Assembly: GCA_020632975.1 (NCBI GenBank)
Contig: JACKEL010000015.1
Coordinates: 40,607-104,606, forward strand
Direction of reading: 5' to 3'
From: Myxococcales bacterium
GTDB lineage: Bacteria > Myxococcota_C > UBA6777
Length of the DNA: 64,000 nucleotides
Made by a program: the position numbers and the translations under genes. Below are positions 7,944 to 16,393 of this stretch, piece after piece. The notes under the pieces were generated by a model. The model had not been told where the DNA came from. It did no database searches and saw only the letters and a program-made list of their open reading frames with translations. Each line of letters starts with the position of its first letter. Position 1 is the first letter of the stretch.

Positions 7944-10400
7944 ATGATTCGAAAAACAGGGCGCCTTCCTTTGATGCGCGTATCAAGGCTTTTTTTCTCT
8001 TGTTGTGTTGTCTTTTTCTTGATGATCTCTTCTCAATCGACGGGCTGTGGGCTCCGTGCCTACGAGTGCCACGAAAATACAGACTGCCCCTCCGCACAAG
8101 TCTGTGCTTTAGGTTGGTGTCGTGCTGCAGGAGAACAACTCTGCAATCGCGATGGTAGTTGCCCCCAAGGGATGTACTGTGAAGGAGGCGTCTGCAAGGG
8201 GAAACCCAGCGGCTGCAAAACCAACACAGACTGCGCCACCAACTTTGTTTGTAGCGAAGGGATATGCAAAGAAGCCGTCCCAAGCGGATGTCAGTCTGAT
8301 GCAGACTGTGCGGCCGACCAGTCTTGTGTGCAAAGTCAGTGCAAGCCCAAGGCCAAGCCCGAATGCACGCAAGACGGGGATTGCCAAAACAATTACACTT
8401 GCGACCAAGGAAAGTGCGTAGAGATCCCCACCCAAGGCTGTGTAGATGATTCTGGCTGCCAAAATGGGAAAGTTTGCCAAGCAGGAAACTGCGTAGAACC
8501 CACTTGCCAGGGCAATTGCGAGGGTTGCGTCCCTTCCAACCTAGAAGGGAATTTTTCTTACAATTACACGGATACTGTGACCCAGTATTTTTTCCGCAAC
8601 CAAGACAAAGAACTCGTCGAGATTGCAGGAAAAGTCATCCGCGTCCGCGATGTCCAAAACAACCATTGGGTCGCATGGCACGAAACACAGTTCGATTCCA
8701 TTTTGTACGCATCCCTCTCTCCTGATGGCCGATGGCTGGCGATTTCCAATAGCCAAGAAATCGAGCTCTGGGAACTCGGCAAAGGCAAAAAAACGGTATA
8801 CGCGGCCAAACCTTCAGCCATCCACGCAGGCAACGACGCCTTGCTGGTCATCGAACAAGCACAAGCCATCTGGTACAAACACGAAGATCACTCCCTACTT
8901 CGCAAGCAAACCATCCAAGACGTAGACGCAAACAAACAATCGTTCCAAGTCGCAATCGCCCCAGATGGAAAAGAAGCTTTCTTCTCTCGGGTGGGTAACG
9001 TGAAACTCCCTCCCATGATCATCGATCTGGAAACGGGGACAAAGAAACAAGACTTGAAACTCTTGGACTCTCCACCTGTGTTTTTCATGCACCACCTTCG
9101 ATATAGCCCCAATGGACGATTTGTGTTGGGTGCCTCCTCAGGCTTTCTTGCGGTATGGGATACCCAAGAAAACACTGCGAAAGCGGTGTATGGAGAAGCC
9201 TTTTACAAACGTCACTATGTCCCCCACGAAACGCTTCATAAAGTCCTGTACTACAAAGACAAGCAGACTTTAAACTGGATCGATCTGATCACAGGTCAAG
9301 AGACCAAAGCGCTCGACATCTACGAACAAAACGAATCCGCAGCCCTCGCGATCACAAAAGACGGAAACTTTGTGGCCTTGGCCCGCGCAAATGACACCGC
9401 AGTAGCCGTAAAAAAAGATGATATCGCGGTGTATGACTTTGCCCAACAAAAGTTTACAGGCTTCCTCCAAAGCAACTATGGCACACCGATGAGCATTGCT
9501 TTGCTCGCTTCAAACGGACGACTCGCAGCAAGCATCTCGTCTGATGGCGTCATCACAACAAGGAAGACGGTTGATGGAAGCATCCAAGATCTCCGCATCT
9601 TAACGCACGTCGTCCACGGTTATGACCGTCAGAGCTTTCTGATCTCGCCAAATGGAAAATATCTTGTGCAATACTCGTGGCCTCTTTACACGGGCGATCA
9701 ACCCCTTAGCAACGTCATCCTTTGGGATCTTGCAACACTGCAACAAAAAAAGCTGCTCTACCAATCAAACAGCGGCCACGCGGTCTCCAATTTCTCTTTT
9801 TCTTCCAACAGTCGATATCTCGTCTACACAACAAGCGAGCAAGAACTCCACGCATGGGATATCGAAAAGCTCGAAGAGACCGTCATCAGTGCCAAGGGAC
9901 TTTACGACGCTGCAAGTGTAGTCCTCTACGTCGCCGCCATCAGCAACGATGGCCAACACGTCGCTGTTGTGGACGGCAAAGGTTACCTTTATCCTTGGAA
10001 ACTCGAGCAAGGAAACGTCCGATTCATCGGCAAGCGCCTGATCGGTAGCCAATATGATCTGGCCTTTTCTCCAGACAGCAAGCTCCTCGCTGCATCGCAC
10101 GACAAAGTTGTTTTGTACGATACAAATACATGGGCTAAACTAAAAGAGATCGGCCCCCAAAATGCAAAGATCTACAGAGTGATCTTTTCTCCATCGGGTC
10201 GATACCTTTTGGGAAGCACGGGTGATGCGAGACTTTTGTTATGGGAAAGCGCAACAGGCAAGCAACTGAGTAGTTACATCTTTGACGCAGGTGGTTCTCC
10301 CCAAAACAAAAGTGCACGGCTTGCAAAGTTTAGCGATGACGAGAAAAGCCTCTTCTACCTAGGAGATCAACGATTCTATTTGTGGTCCTGCTCTCTGTGA
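7944..10400 (+). CDS. Cys-rich, beta-propeller surface protein (probable lipoprotein)
   Basis: 818 residues; the ATG follows AAGGAA at good spacing. The N-terminal hydrophobic segment ends in STGC at about residue 35, a near-lipobox. Residues 40-195 hold repeats of the pattern C-x5-DC-x6-C-x5-C (for example CKTNTDCATNFVCSEGICK), common in secreted myxobacterial proteins and probably disulfide-bonded. From about residue 210 to the end are WD40-like blades (SPDGRWLAISNSQEIELWEL; SPDSKLLAASHDKVVLYD; SPSGRYLLGSTGDARLLLWE), enough for one or two propellers. It probably sits on the outer membrane as a binding scaffold. It is transcribed separately from or after the structured intergenic element. 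No catalytic motif was found. Confidence 0.75.
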   Translation: MIRKTGRLPLMRVSRLFFSCCVVFFLMISSQSTGCGLRAYECHENTDCPSAQVCALGWCRAAGEQLCNRDGSCPQGMYCEGGVCKGKPSGCKTNTDCATNFVCSEGICKEAVPSGCQSDADCAADQSCVQSQCKPKAKPECTQDGDCQNNYTCDQGKCVEIPTQGCVDDSGCQNGKVCQAGNCVEPTCQGNCEGCVPSNLEGNFSYNYTDTVTQYFFRNQDKELVEIAGKVIRVRDVQNNHWVAWHETQFDSILYASLSPDGRWLAISNSQEIELWELGKGKKTVYAAKPSAIHAGNDALLVIEQAQAIWYKHEDHSLLRKQTIQDVDANKQSFQVAIAPDGKEAFFSRVGNVKLPPMIIDLETGTKKQDLKLLDSPPVFFMHHLRYSPNGRFVLGASSGFLAVWDTQENTAKAVYGEAFYKRHYVPHETLHKVLYYKDKQTLNWIDLITGQETKALDIYEQNESAALAITKDGNFVALARANDTAVAVKKDDIAVYDFAQQKFTGFLQSNYGTPMSIALLASNGRLAASISSDGVITTRKTVDGSIQDLRILTHVVHGYDRQSFLISPNGKYLVQYSWPLYTGDQPLSNVILWDLATLQQKKLLYQSNSGHAVSNFSFSSNSRYLVYTTSEQELHAWDIEKLEETVISAKGLYDAASVVLYVAAISNDGQHVAVVDGKGYLYPWKLEQGNVRFIGKRLIGSQYDLAFSPDSKLLAASHDKVVLYDTNTWAKLKEIGPQNAKIYRVIFSPSGRYLLGSTGDARLLLWESATGKQLSSYIFDAGGSPQNKSARLAKFSDDEKSLFYLGDQRFYLWSCSL

Positions 10401-10412
10401 TGCCGCGTTTTT

Positions 10413-10438
10413 GAGAAAGCGCTCAAAGACGCTTTCTC
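10413..10438 (+). terminator. Hairpin after the beta-propeller gene
   Basis: GAGAAAGCG (10413-10421) pairs perfectly with CGCTTTCTC (10430-10438) around an 8-base loop, 13 bases after the stop codon. There is no T-tract, so it may be a weak terminator or an mRNA-stabilising hairpin. Its position argues against the TTG at 10411 as the start of the next gene. Confidence 0.5.
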
Positions 10439-10458
10439 TCAAACACCAAGGATTCACC

Positions 10459-11181
10459 GTGCCTTTACCACTGACTCATCTCATCCTCGTCGCAGGACAC
10501 GCGATCTACACCTCCAACGACTTTACCGATCCCACCTGTGACGGGTGTTGGTCCCTCCAGTCCTTTCAAACAGCAGAACCCGCCTTTTACCTCGAACACA
10601 TCCAACACGGCATCGCGCGCACACAGGCAGATCCTTCCGCACTGTTGGTCTTTTCAGGAGGACAAACTCGCCTTGAAGCAGGTCCTCGCAGCGAAGCCCA
10701 AAGTTACTGGATGCTCGCAAGACATCTTGGGTGGCTGACCCAAGATGTCGAAGATCGCGTAACCACCGAAGAGTTCGCAAGAGACTCTTTTGAGAATCTA
10801 CTTTTCGGGATCTGCCGTTTTTACGAATGGACCCAAACCTTTCCCCAAACGATAACGGCGGTCTCATGGGGCTTTAAGCAAGAGCGTTTTCAACACCATC
10901 GCGACGCTCTGCAATTTCCCAAAGACCACTTTCACTTTGTGGGTGTCAACCAACCACCCCAACTTGAAGCAGCCTTACGCGGCGAAGCCCGAACCATCGA
11001 GGCTTTCCGCCTTGATCCTTATGGCAACCACCCACCCCTTTCGCAAAAGCGCCAACAACGCGATCCGTTCCGTCGCACACCGCCTTATGCACTCTCTTGC
11101 CCACCCCTGCGAGCACTTTTGCAACACCGCAAGAGAGAGCCTTTCGCCTCCCCACTTCCTTGGCACACGGAAAATCCTTAG
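10459..11181 (+). CDS. DUF218/YdcF-like protein
   Basis: About 240 residues. I take the GTG at 10459, preceded by AAGGA, because the longer TTG start at 10411 lies inside a hairpin. The fold markers of the DUF218 family are present: LILVAGHAIY at the N-terminus, ALLVFSGGQTR, a Glu/Ser-rich segment with SEAQSYWMLA, and RDSFENLLFGICRF. Known DUF218 proteins include bacterial envelope factors (SanA, YdcF) and eukaryotic relatives; this one has no signal peptide and resembles the longer, soluble subgroup. The biochemical reaction of the family is poorly defined, so none is claimed. Its 3' end overlaps the convergent haem-lipoprotein gene by four bases. Confidence 0.65.
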   Translation: MPLPLTHLILVAGHAIYTSNDFTDPTCDGCWSLQSFQTAEPAFYLEHIQHGIARTQADPSALLVFSGGQTRLEAGPRSEAQSYWMLARHLGWLTQDVEDRVTTEEFARDSFENLLFGICRFYEWTQTFPQTITAVSWGFKQERFQHHRDALQFPKDHFHFVGVNQPPQLEAALRGEARTIEAFRLDPYGNHPPLSQKRQQRDPFRRTPPYALSCPPLRALLQHRKREPFASPLPWHTENP

Positions 11182-11954
11182 CCCCCCAGCGGCACGCACA
11201 GAGAAAGCTCTCCGACCTCTTTGCAATCGGAGCCTCTAGGGCACTCACCATGCCTACACACAGGCACACAATCCCCGTTGTATTGGCTCTTTCCGCTAGG
11301 GCAAATCACGGGCAACAGCGCGCCCGTCGTTTGAAACGATACGTCTTTAGAGGAAGGCGAGAGGGCTGGAGGCTTTGGACCGAGAGATATCGGGGTGATG
11401 CGCGCAGCATGACAGCTAAAACAAGTCATCGTACTACCCAAAAGCTGCTCCATGCGAGGCATGACTTCAGACTCCATAAAAGCCACAGCTTTCGCGATCT
11501 TTGGATTGGGGTCGTTTTTCGTAGGCATCTTGGTTGGATCGAGCGGGAAAAGCACACTTGGACTCGAAAACGGATCTTTCGAAGACTTTGGTTTTCCGTG
11601 GCATGTCTGACAATGGATCGCCCCCTGCTCCCCAAATCGCTCAGGATCATAAGCGCGAAAAAGAGATTGCATCACAGGCAACACACGATCCCGCATAAAC
11701 GCCTCTTTGTTTTGTGGGGCGGTGCTTCCCCACGAAGTTTGCGAGCCACCCCAAGACGAACCCTCAGAGTATGTACCACACCACGCAGCATCTCTCATAT
11801 CCTGTGCTTGTTGGTTTGCGGTATTTCGACGCGAAGCAGAGGTGGGACTCAAAAAAGAATCTTCTCCGCATCCCCACACCAACGCGACAAAGGAAAAGAA
11901 AAAACCTCCAAACCCAAGCATACGAACATCCCATTTCACCTTTCTTTTCAGCAT
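11178..11954 (-). CDS. Di-haem c-type cytochrome-like lipoprotein
   Basis: 258 residues; the ATG follows AAGGAG at 8 bases. The signal ends in a lipobox (FVALVWGC, Cys29), so it should be lipid-anchored. Two canonical haem c attachment motifs are present, CQTCH and CFSCH, about 60 residues apart, with several Met residues nearby that could be axial ligands. The last 45 residues form a Cys-rich module (CPSGKSQYNGDCVPVCRHGE) like those of other exported proteins here. The gene stands alone between a convergent DUF218 gene and the protease gene. Electron transfer at the outer membrane is inferred from the motifs; the redox partner is unknown. Confidence 0.75.
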   Translation of the reverse strand: MLKRKVKWDVRMLGFGGFFFSFVALVWGCGEDSFLSPTSASRRNTANQQAQDMRDAAWCGTYSEGSSWGGSQTSWGSTAPQNKEAFMRDRVLPVMQSLFRAYDPERFGEQGAIHCQTCHGKPKSSKDPFSSPSVLFPLDPTKMPTKNDPNPKIAKAVAFMESEVMPRMEQLLGSTMTCFSCHAARITPISLGPKPPALSPSSKDVSFQTTGALLPVICPSGKSQYNGDCVPVCRHGECPRGSDCKEVGELSLCVPLGG

Positions 11955-12090
11955 CTTTTGGACTCCTTTTTCTCACGCCAAGCAGCAGACGGTCCCTTCT
12001 CGCAAGACGGGCCAGAAAAAGTATGAGCCTTGAAGGTGTGAAAATTCGTGTGAAGAAAGAAAAGTTTCTTGAGTAAGAAAAAGAGAAGTC

Positions 12091-13467
12091 TTAGACGAGA
12101 TCGTCCGAACGATCCTTGTGGATGCGATAACGTCGAAGGATGCGGGAGTGGGCTTTGTCTGCGGCTGACTTTTCCATCACGATCCGCAGTTGATGGCTGG
12201 TTTTCAGCTCAAGAAGACGAGGAGAGCTTTCGATGGCGTCGATGAGTTCGCGCAGATCGCCCACAAGGTTTCCGTTCACATGAGAGATCACGGTATTTTC
12301 GAGGCCTTCGTAACCAACGTTTATTTCATCTGCAAGTACGTGGGAAAGCACGATGACTTGGCGGCGTTCGGGCGTGGGATAACCGTGGTAGTACAGATCG
12401 AGTAGTTCCTTGGGAGCATTTTGGTACCACTTGTCCCACGTGCTCAAAAAGTCCCGTGTCAAGGGCTGAAACACCAATCCACCGTAGATGTAATAGGAAG
12501 GCAACACATCATAGCGACTGCGCGGCACAAGGTAACGAAGCGGTTTAAGCGGTGCATAGACAGAGATCGCTTCACCATCTCGCCAGATCTTGAGATGGAT
12601 CTCTTCGTTGACAAAGCGATTGTGGCTCAGGCCCAGAAAAGAAGTGCGATAACGAGAGGCCAACATCACGGTCCCATCGTTGTCGAGTTCGATCCCATCG
12701 ATCTCCATCAGGACATCGCCTTCGCGCAAAAATCCCCAAGCAGAGTTGTCAAAGTGCACGCTCGACACCAACACACCTGAGAAGTCTTCAGGCAGCCCCA
12801 AGTGATCGCGAAGCATCGAGTTTTCGAGCTTTTGCACACGAATCCCCAGTCCAGGGATCGAAGTGCTAAGACCTCGCTCGTGCGCTTCAAGAAAGTGGCG
12901 AATCACAGGGATCGGGATCACTTCGCCGATGTTTTCGGCGTCTTCGAGCGATTGGAACGCGACACCAATGATCTTGTTCTCTTGGATCACAGGTCCACCG
13001 CTGTTACCAGAGTTGATCGCGGCATCCACGGTCACAGCGAGAAGATGGCGTTGCGAGTGCGAGTACTGCTGCACTTCCACACGAGACACCACACCCTCCG
13101 TAATCGAGATCTCATTCCCCCCGATGGGATAGCCACAAACGAGGACCTTGTCTCGCAAAGCAGGCAGATCACCAAGCTCTAGCGTGGGGATACCTTTGAG
13201 AAAAGCGGCATCTTCCACTTGCAAAAGAGCGAGGTCAGCGTCGTGGCAAATCGCGGCCACATGGGCAACTTGGCGTCGAGAGTTGGAGGTTTTTTGCACC
13301 TGAAGAAAAGTGGTATTGGCCACGACATGCGCAGCCGTCAGGATCAAACCATTGGGAAGGACGATACCAGAGCCCGTGCCCGTTCCAGGGGTACGGGCCT
13401 GCCAAGGACAATCGTAGTCTGGCTCTTGGTAAGTTGCATGTATCTTTAAGACAGAAGGAAAAGTCAT
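12091..13467 (-). CDS. DegP/HtrA-like serine protease with PDZ domain
   Basis: 458 residues from the ATG at 13467, which has GAGG at proper spacing; the upstream in-frame start at 13572 lacks a ribosome site. The trypsin-like triad is complete: His in LILTAAHVVAN, Asp in CHDADLALLQV, Ser in NSGNSGGPVI. A PDZ domain follows (GVLVSSVHFDNSAWGFLREG). A second C-terminal region (LSHVLADEINVGYEGLENTV) resembles the extra PDZ of plant Deg9-type proteases. No signal peptide is visible, unlike periplasmic DegP, which also fits the cytosolic or nuclear Deg9 relatives. It stands alone, with a long upstream region carrying direct repeats. Likely role: protein quality control, substrate unknown. Confidence 0.88.
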   Translation of the reverse strand: MTFPSVLKIHATYQEPDYDCPWQARTPGTGTGSGIVLPNGLILTAAHVVANTTFLQVQKTSNSRRQVAHVAAICHDADLALLQVEDAAFLKGIPTLELGDLPALRDKVLVCGYPIGGNEISITEGVVSRVEVQQYSHSQRHLLAVTVDAAINSGNSGGPVIQENKIIGVAFQSLEDAENIGEVIPIPVIRHFLEAHERGLSTSIPGLGIRVQKLENSMLRDHLGLPEDFSGVLVSSVHFDNSAWGFLREGDVLMEIDGIELDNDGTVMLASRYRTSFLGLSHNRFVNEEIHLKIWRDGEAISVYAPLKPLRYLVPRSRYDVLPSYYIYGGLVFQPLTRDFLSTWDKWYQNAPKELLDLYYHGYPTPERRQVIVLSHVLADEINVGYEGLENTVISHVNGNLVGDLRELIDAIESSPRLLELKTSHQLRIVMEKSAADKAHSRILRRYRIHKDRSDDLV

Positions 13468-13788
13468 CAATATCCTCGGATATACGGTGAAGATCAAAGC
13501 AGCGTTGAGTTTCAAAAGATCGCCAACACGAACGCTTTGCAAAAACAGCCATCCTAAGGGATCTTGGCCCAAGGTTCAAAGGTGAGATACCCCTCACGCG
13601 AAAAACAAAGCTCACTAACCAACGAGAAAGTCACTTGATTTCCACGAAACAAAAGCTGATAGGCCCCCTTGTGTTGGCTGAGAAGGAAATTTGCACAAGA
13701 CGCTTTCCACATGCAAAAGTTGAGAAGCCAACTTGAGCGATACCCTCAAGAAACCGAAGCAACTCCCTCGACAAGATCTCCGATCGTA

Positions 13789-13853
13789 TGATCGTGGCGA
13801 TGATCACAATACGATCGTGGCGATGATCACAATGTGATCGTGATTGAGATCAC
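13789..13853. repeat. Short direct repeats, operator-like
   Basis: A 22-base unit TGATCGTGGCGATGATCACA plus AT (13789-13810) is followed directly by a 23-base near-copy (13811-13833) and a degenerate third unit GTGATCGTGATTGAGATCAC (13834-13853). Each unit contains several GATC half-sites in opposite orientation, so a dimeric regulator could bind side by side. The array lies 215 bp upstream of the bufferin precursor and 320 bp upstream of the protease gene. Confidence 0.6.
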
Positions 13854-13919
13854 CCGCTTATAACAAGCTGTTTTTACAAAAAGAAAAAAAAATGGTATTT
13901 GTTCGTAACGTCTCCCACC

Positions 13920-13934
13920 CCTAGCACGACTAGG
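13920..13934. promoter_or_regulatory. Inverted repeat CCTAG-N5-CTAGG upstream of the bufferin gene
   Basis: A perfect 5-bp dyad with a 5-base spacer, next to GTAACG at about 13904. Metal-responsive MerR-type regulators bind dyads of similar shape, but no regulator gene is adjacent, so this is only a candidate operator for the bufferin cluster. Confidence 0.25.
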
Positions 13935-14067
13935 CAAGTGAAACAAAAATGACTTTCCGACTGAGTGGTATCTTCTACTTTGTTGGAGTTCAGAGTTAGG
14001 CGTTGTGAGGATTGGCTGCCTCACACATACCTTGTCCCTAGGCAAGAATCAAACGAAGGAGTCTATT

Positions 14068-14331
14068 ATGAAAATGTCCGTGAAAGGTGCTCTTATCGCT
14101 TCTGCTGTCGCTGGTTTGCTTGCAACTACCGCTTGCGGTACCCCCACTAGCACAGCTACAGGCCAAATCAAATGTGAAGGCATCAACAGCTGCACAGGCA
14201 AAGGTGAGTGCGCGGCTGCTGATGGTAGCCACGACTGCGCAGGCAAAAACAGCTGCACAGGCAAAGGTTGGGTGAAGACCACTGAAGCAGATTGCACCAG
14301 CAAAGGCGGCAAAAACCTCGGTCCCGCCTAA
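14068..14331 (+). CDS. bufA2: Bufferin-type metallophore RiPP precursor (BufA2-like)
   Basis: 87 residues; the ATG follows GAAGGAG. An export signal (GALIASAVAGLLATTAC) ends at Cys23, which could be a lipobox although Thr at -3 is unusual; cleavage without lipidation is the alternative. The mature part has Cys36, 42, 48, 57, 63 and 76 in a repeated frame with two NSCTGKG copies (C-x5-C-x5-C, then C-x5-C). In characterised bufferins such Cys residues are converted to 5-thiooxazoles by the BufB/BufC enzyme pair and the peptide binds copper in the periplasm. The two modifying genes follow directly, which strongly supports the call. Assignment to the BufA2 rather than the DUF2282 (BufA1) or HvfA type rests on the GKNSCTGKG motif. 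Confidence 0.82.
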   Translation: MKMSVKGALIASAVAGLLATTACGTPTSTATGQIKCEGINSCTGKGECAAADGSHDCAGKNSCTGKGWVKTTEADCTSKGGKNLGPA

Positions 14332-14347
14332 GGATACACAGTATCCT
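14331..14347 (+). other. Small hairpin at the bufA stop codon
   Basis: AGGATAC and GTATCCT form a perfect 7-bp stem with a 3-base loop directly at the stop codon of the precursor gene. It lacks a T-tract, so it would act as a 3' stabiliser of the short transcript rather than as a terminator. Confidence 0.45.
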
Positions 14348-14378
14348 CTATAGAACATTGTTCTTTTTCTCACGCATA

Positions 14379-14420
14379 AAACCGCAGCGATCTGCTAAAA
14401 CAGCCGCTGCGGTTTTTTTT
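14379..14420 (+). terminator. Rho-independent terminator between bufA and bufB
   Basis: ACCGCAGCG (14381-14389) pairs with CGCTGCGGT (14405-14413), followed by a run of nine T. This is a textbook intrinsic terminator, placed between the precursor gene and its modifying enzymes. Partial read-through would give much more precursor than enzyme. Confidence 0.8.
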
Positions 14421-14469
14421 TGTGTGCCGCGCCACCCCACGCGCAACTCTTCAAAAGGGAGACTTCGCT

Positions 14470-15351
14470 ATGACAACGACGCCTTATCTCGGCCATGGGA
14501 TCGGCCTTCGCACAAAACACTTTGAACATCTCCTTGAACATCCGCCCCATGGCGTGGACTGGTTCGAGATCATCTCGGAAAACTTTTTCGATCCAGGGGG
14601 TCGTCCATGGATCGTTCTTGATCGTGTTCGTGAGACGTGCCCGATTGTCATGCACGGCGTATCGCTAGGCATCGGCAACACGGACCCCCTCGATCCCAAT
14701 CATCTTCAATCGCTCAAAACGTTGAAAGAACGCATCCAACCCGCTTGGATCTCAGATCACTTATGTTGGGGAGCTTTTGGAGGACACAACAGCCACGATC
14801 TCTTGCCCCTGCCCTACACAGAAGAAGCGATTCGCCACATCGTCCCACGGATCGCGCAAGTCCAAGACTTTTTAGGCACACAACTCTTGCTAGAAAATGT
14901 GTCGAGTTATGTCACTTTCCAAGAAAGCGAGATGGAAGAGTGGGACTTTTTGCGCGAGATCGCAGAACGCGCAGACTGCAAGATCCTTTTGGATGTGAAT
15001 AACATCTATGTAAGCGCTTTTAATCACGGTTTTAAAGTCGAGCAGTACCTCAATGCCATCCCTGTAGGCCGCGTGGGACAATTCCACCTCGCAGGACATA
15101 CCAATCATGGCGATTACATCCTCGACACACACATCGGCCCTGTTATCGAGGATGTTTGGGATGTCTATCGCAAAGCCCTCGATCGGTTTGGCCCGATATC
15201 CGCACTTGTTGAATGGGATGAAGCGATCCCGCCCTTTGAAGAAGTCGTCGAAGAAGTGACGCGCTCAAAAGCCATCGAAGAAGCATGGCGCGCACAACAA
15301 GAGCAGACACCGCTCGAAAAAGATCAGGAGTCCCACCATGCCGCCGCTTAG
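14470..15351 (+). CDS. bufB: MNIO (DUF692) multinuclear iron oxidative enzyme, bufferin maturase
   Basis: 293 residues; the ATG follows AGGGAG. The TIM-barrel metal ligands of the DUF692 family are recognisable in order: HGVSLGIG, SDHLCWG, LLLENVSSY, LLDVNNIYVS with a following H, GQFHLAGH and LVEWDEAIP. Enzymes of this family use a di- or tri-iron centre to rework cysteine residues of RiPP precursors. In bufferin clusters BufB forms thiooxazoles on the BufA core with help from BufC. The gene lies downstream of a precursor and overlaps the bufC start by 14 bases, so the pair is translationally coupled. It acts in the cytoplasm before the peptide is exported. Confidence 0.93.
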   Translation: MTTTPYLGHGIGLRTKHFEHLLEHPPHGVDWFEIISENFFDPGGRPWIVLDRVRETCPIVMHGVSLGIGNTDPLDPNHLQSLKTLKERIQPAWISDHLCWGAFGGHNSHDLLPLPYTEEAIRHIVPRIAQVQDFLGTQLLLENVSSYVTFQESEMEEWDFLREIAERADCKILLDVNNIYVSAFNHGFKVEQYLNAIPVGRVGQFHLAGHTNHGDYILDTHIGPVIEDVWDVYRKALDRFGPISALVEWDEAIPPFEEVVEEVTRSKAIEEAWRAQQEQTPLEKDQESHHAAA

Positions 15352-16321
15352 TGTCGGTCGTCTCCCTGAGGAGCTGATGTACCAACACTTTTGGGAACAG
15401 ATCGGCGATCTACAAGACAAAAGTGAAGAGCACACAGCCCCCAACTTACGCAAGCTTCAAGCGCGCTTTATGGCTTATATCCGACATCCCGAAGGGATCG
15501 ATACCGCCAAAGAACACATCGCTCCGCGCGACCCAGACTTTGAACAGCTCCGCACATGGATCGCAGGTCCTGACGAAGCTTTCGCGGCTAGGCGTTTGTC
15601 AGTATATGGTGTCGCGTATCTCTCCCGTCTATACGAGGTGTTGAGAGACTTCTTTCCGCGACTTGTCGAAGTGATGGACGACGCAAGTTTTCACAACATG
15701 GTGGTGGATTATCTCTTGGTGTATCCGCCCTCTCACTCCTCTGTGCACATGGTTGGGAAACGCCTGTCGCAGTTTTTGCGCGAGTACCCTCGCCCCAACG
15801 CCCCGCACTGGCTCCCTGATCTCGCGGCCCTTGAGTGGACACGCGTCGATCAGTTTTGTCAGCCCAACCACGACTCCCTGACCCAAGAGATGCTTGCAGC
15901 CTATCCCCCCGAGACTTGGGGAGAGATGCGCTTTGAGATCAGTCCAGCTTGCGAACGCATCACACTTCAGTCGCCTGTGTATTCCATCTGGCGCGCTCTG
16001 ATCGAGGAAACCGAACTCCCTGACATCCCCCAAAAAGCATGTGACCTTTTGGTCTGGAGAAGAGGCTTCACCCTCAACCACGAGTCGCTTACGGATGTAG
16101 AGTCTCGCGCCTTCCAAGTCCTCGAAGCAGGAGAAGACTTCAACACATACTGTGAAGTCTTCTTGCTTGAAGAGATGGGCGACCAAGAAGAACTTACACA
16201 AGAACTCTTACAATCTGCTGTCCAAAAAGCTTACGCAAGTTTCGGACGATGGCTTGCAGAAGGGATCTTTGTTTCGATGCGCCTGCCCGATCCTGAAGAG
16301 GCTGCATCCACAGAAGAATAA
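15338..16321 (+). CDS. bufC: DUF2063 partner protein, bufferin maturation
   Basis: 327 residues, starting inside the end of bufB. The N-terminal DUF2063 signature is present: QARFMAYIRHPEG and RRLSVYGVAYLSRLYEVLRD followed by FFPRLVEVM. In bufferin and related MNIO clusters this protein binds the precursor leader and presents it to BufB. The C-terminal half (LACERITLQSPVY-like segment near residue 200) resembles a second, RRE-like module, as in other family members. No exporter is linked; the precursor's own signal peptide would route it through Sec. An acidic tail (LPDPEEAASTEE) ends the protein. The gene is convergent with the membrane-protein pair downstream. Confidence 0.9.
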   Translation: MPPLSVGRLPEELMYQHFWEQIGDLQDKSEEHTAPNLRKLQARFMAYIRHPEGIDTAKEHIAPRDPDFEQLRTWIAGPDEAFAARRLSVYGVAYLSRLYEVLRDFFPRLVEVMDDASFHNMVVDYLLVYPPSHSSVHMVGKRLSQFLREYPRPNAPHWLPDLAALEWTRVDQFCQPNHDSLTQEMLAAYPPETWGEMRFEISPACERITLQSPVYSIWRALIEETELPDIPQKACDLLVWRRGFTLNHESLTDVESRAFQVLEAGEDFNTYCEVFLLEEMGDQEELTQELLQSAVQKAYASFGRWLAEGIFVSMRLPDPEEAASTEE

Positions 16322-16393
16322 ACGAGGCGAGCAAAAGACAGAAGGCTTGGAGAGGGGAGCCAACAGGGGGATTTACGCAGCAAACAAGGTAAC

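Larger units (their letters stand above)
13468..14067. other. 600-bp intergenic region between the protease and bufferin genes
   Basis: No convincing long gene. A 52-codon minus-strand ORF (13554-13712) has protein-like composition (GAYQLLFRGNQVTFSLVSEL) but no ribosome site. Direct repeats lie at 13789-13853 and an A/T-rich stretch at 13860-13895. A dyad CCTAG-CACGA-CTAGG lies at 13920-13934. The bufferin ribosome site GAAGGAG is near 14055. Promoters for both divergent genes must lie here; I could not fix their -35/-10 boxes with confidence. Confidence 0.5.

Noticed and set aside
13554..13712. 52-codon minus-strand ORF upstream of the protease
   Set aside because: The composition is protein-like but there is no ribosome site and it is too short to decide; kept only as a note in the intergenic entry.
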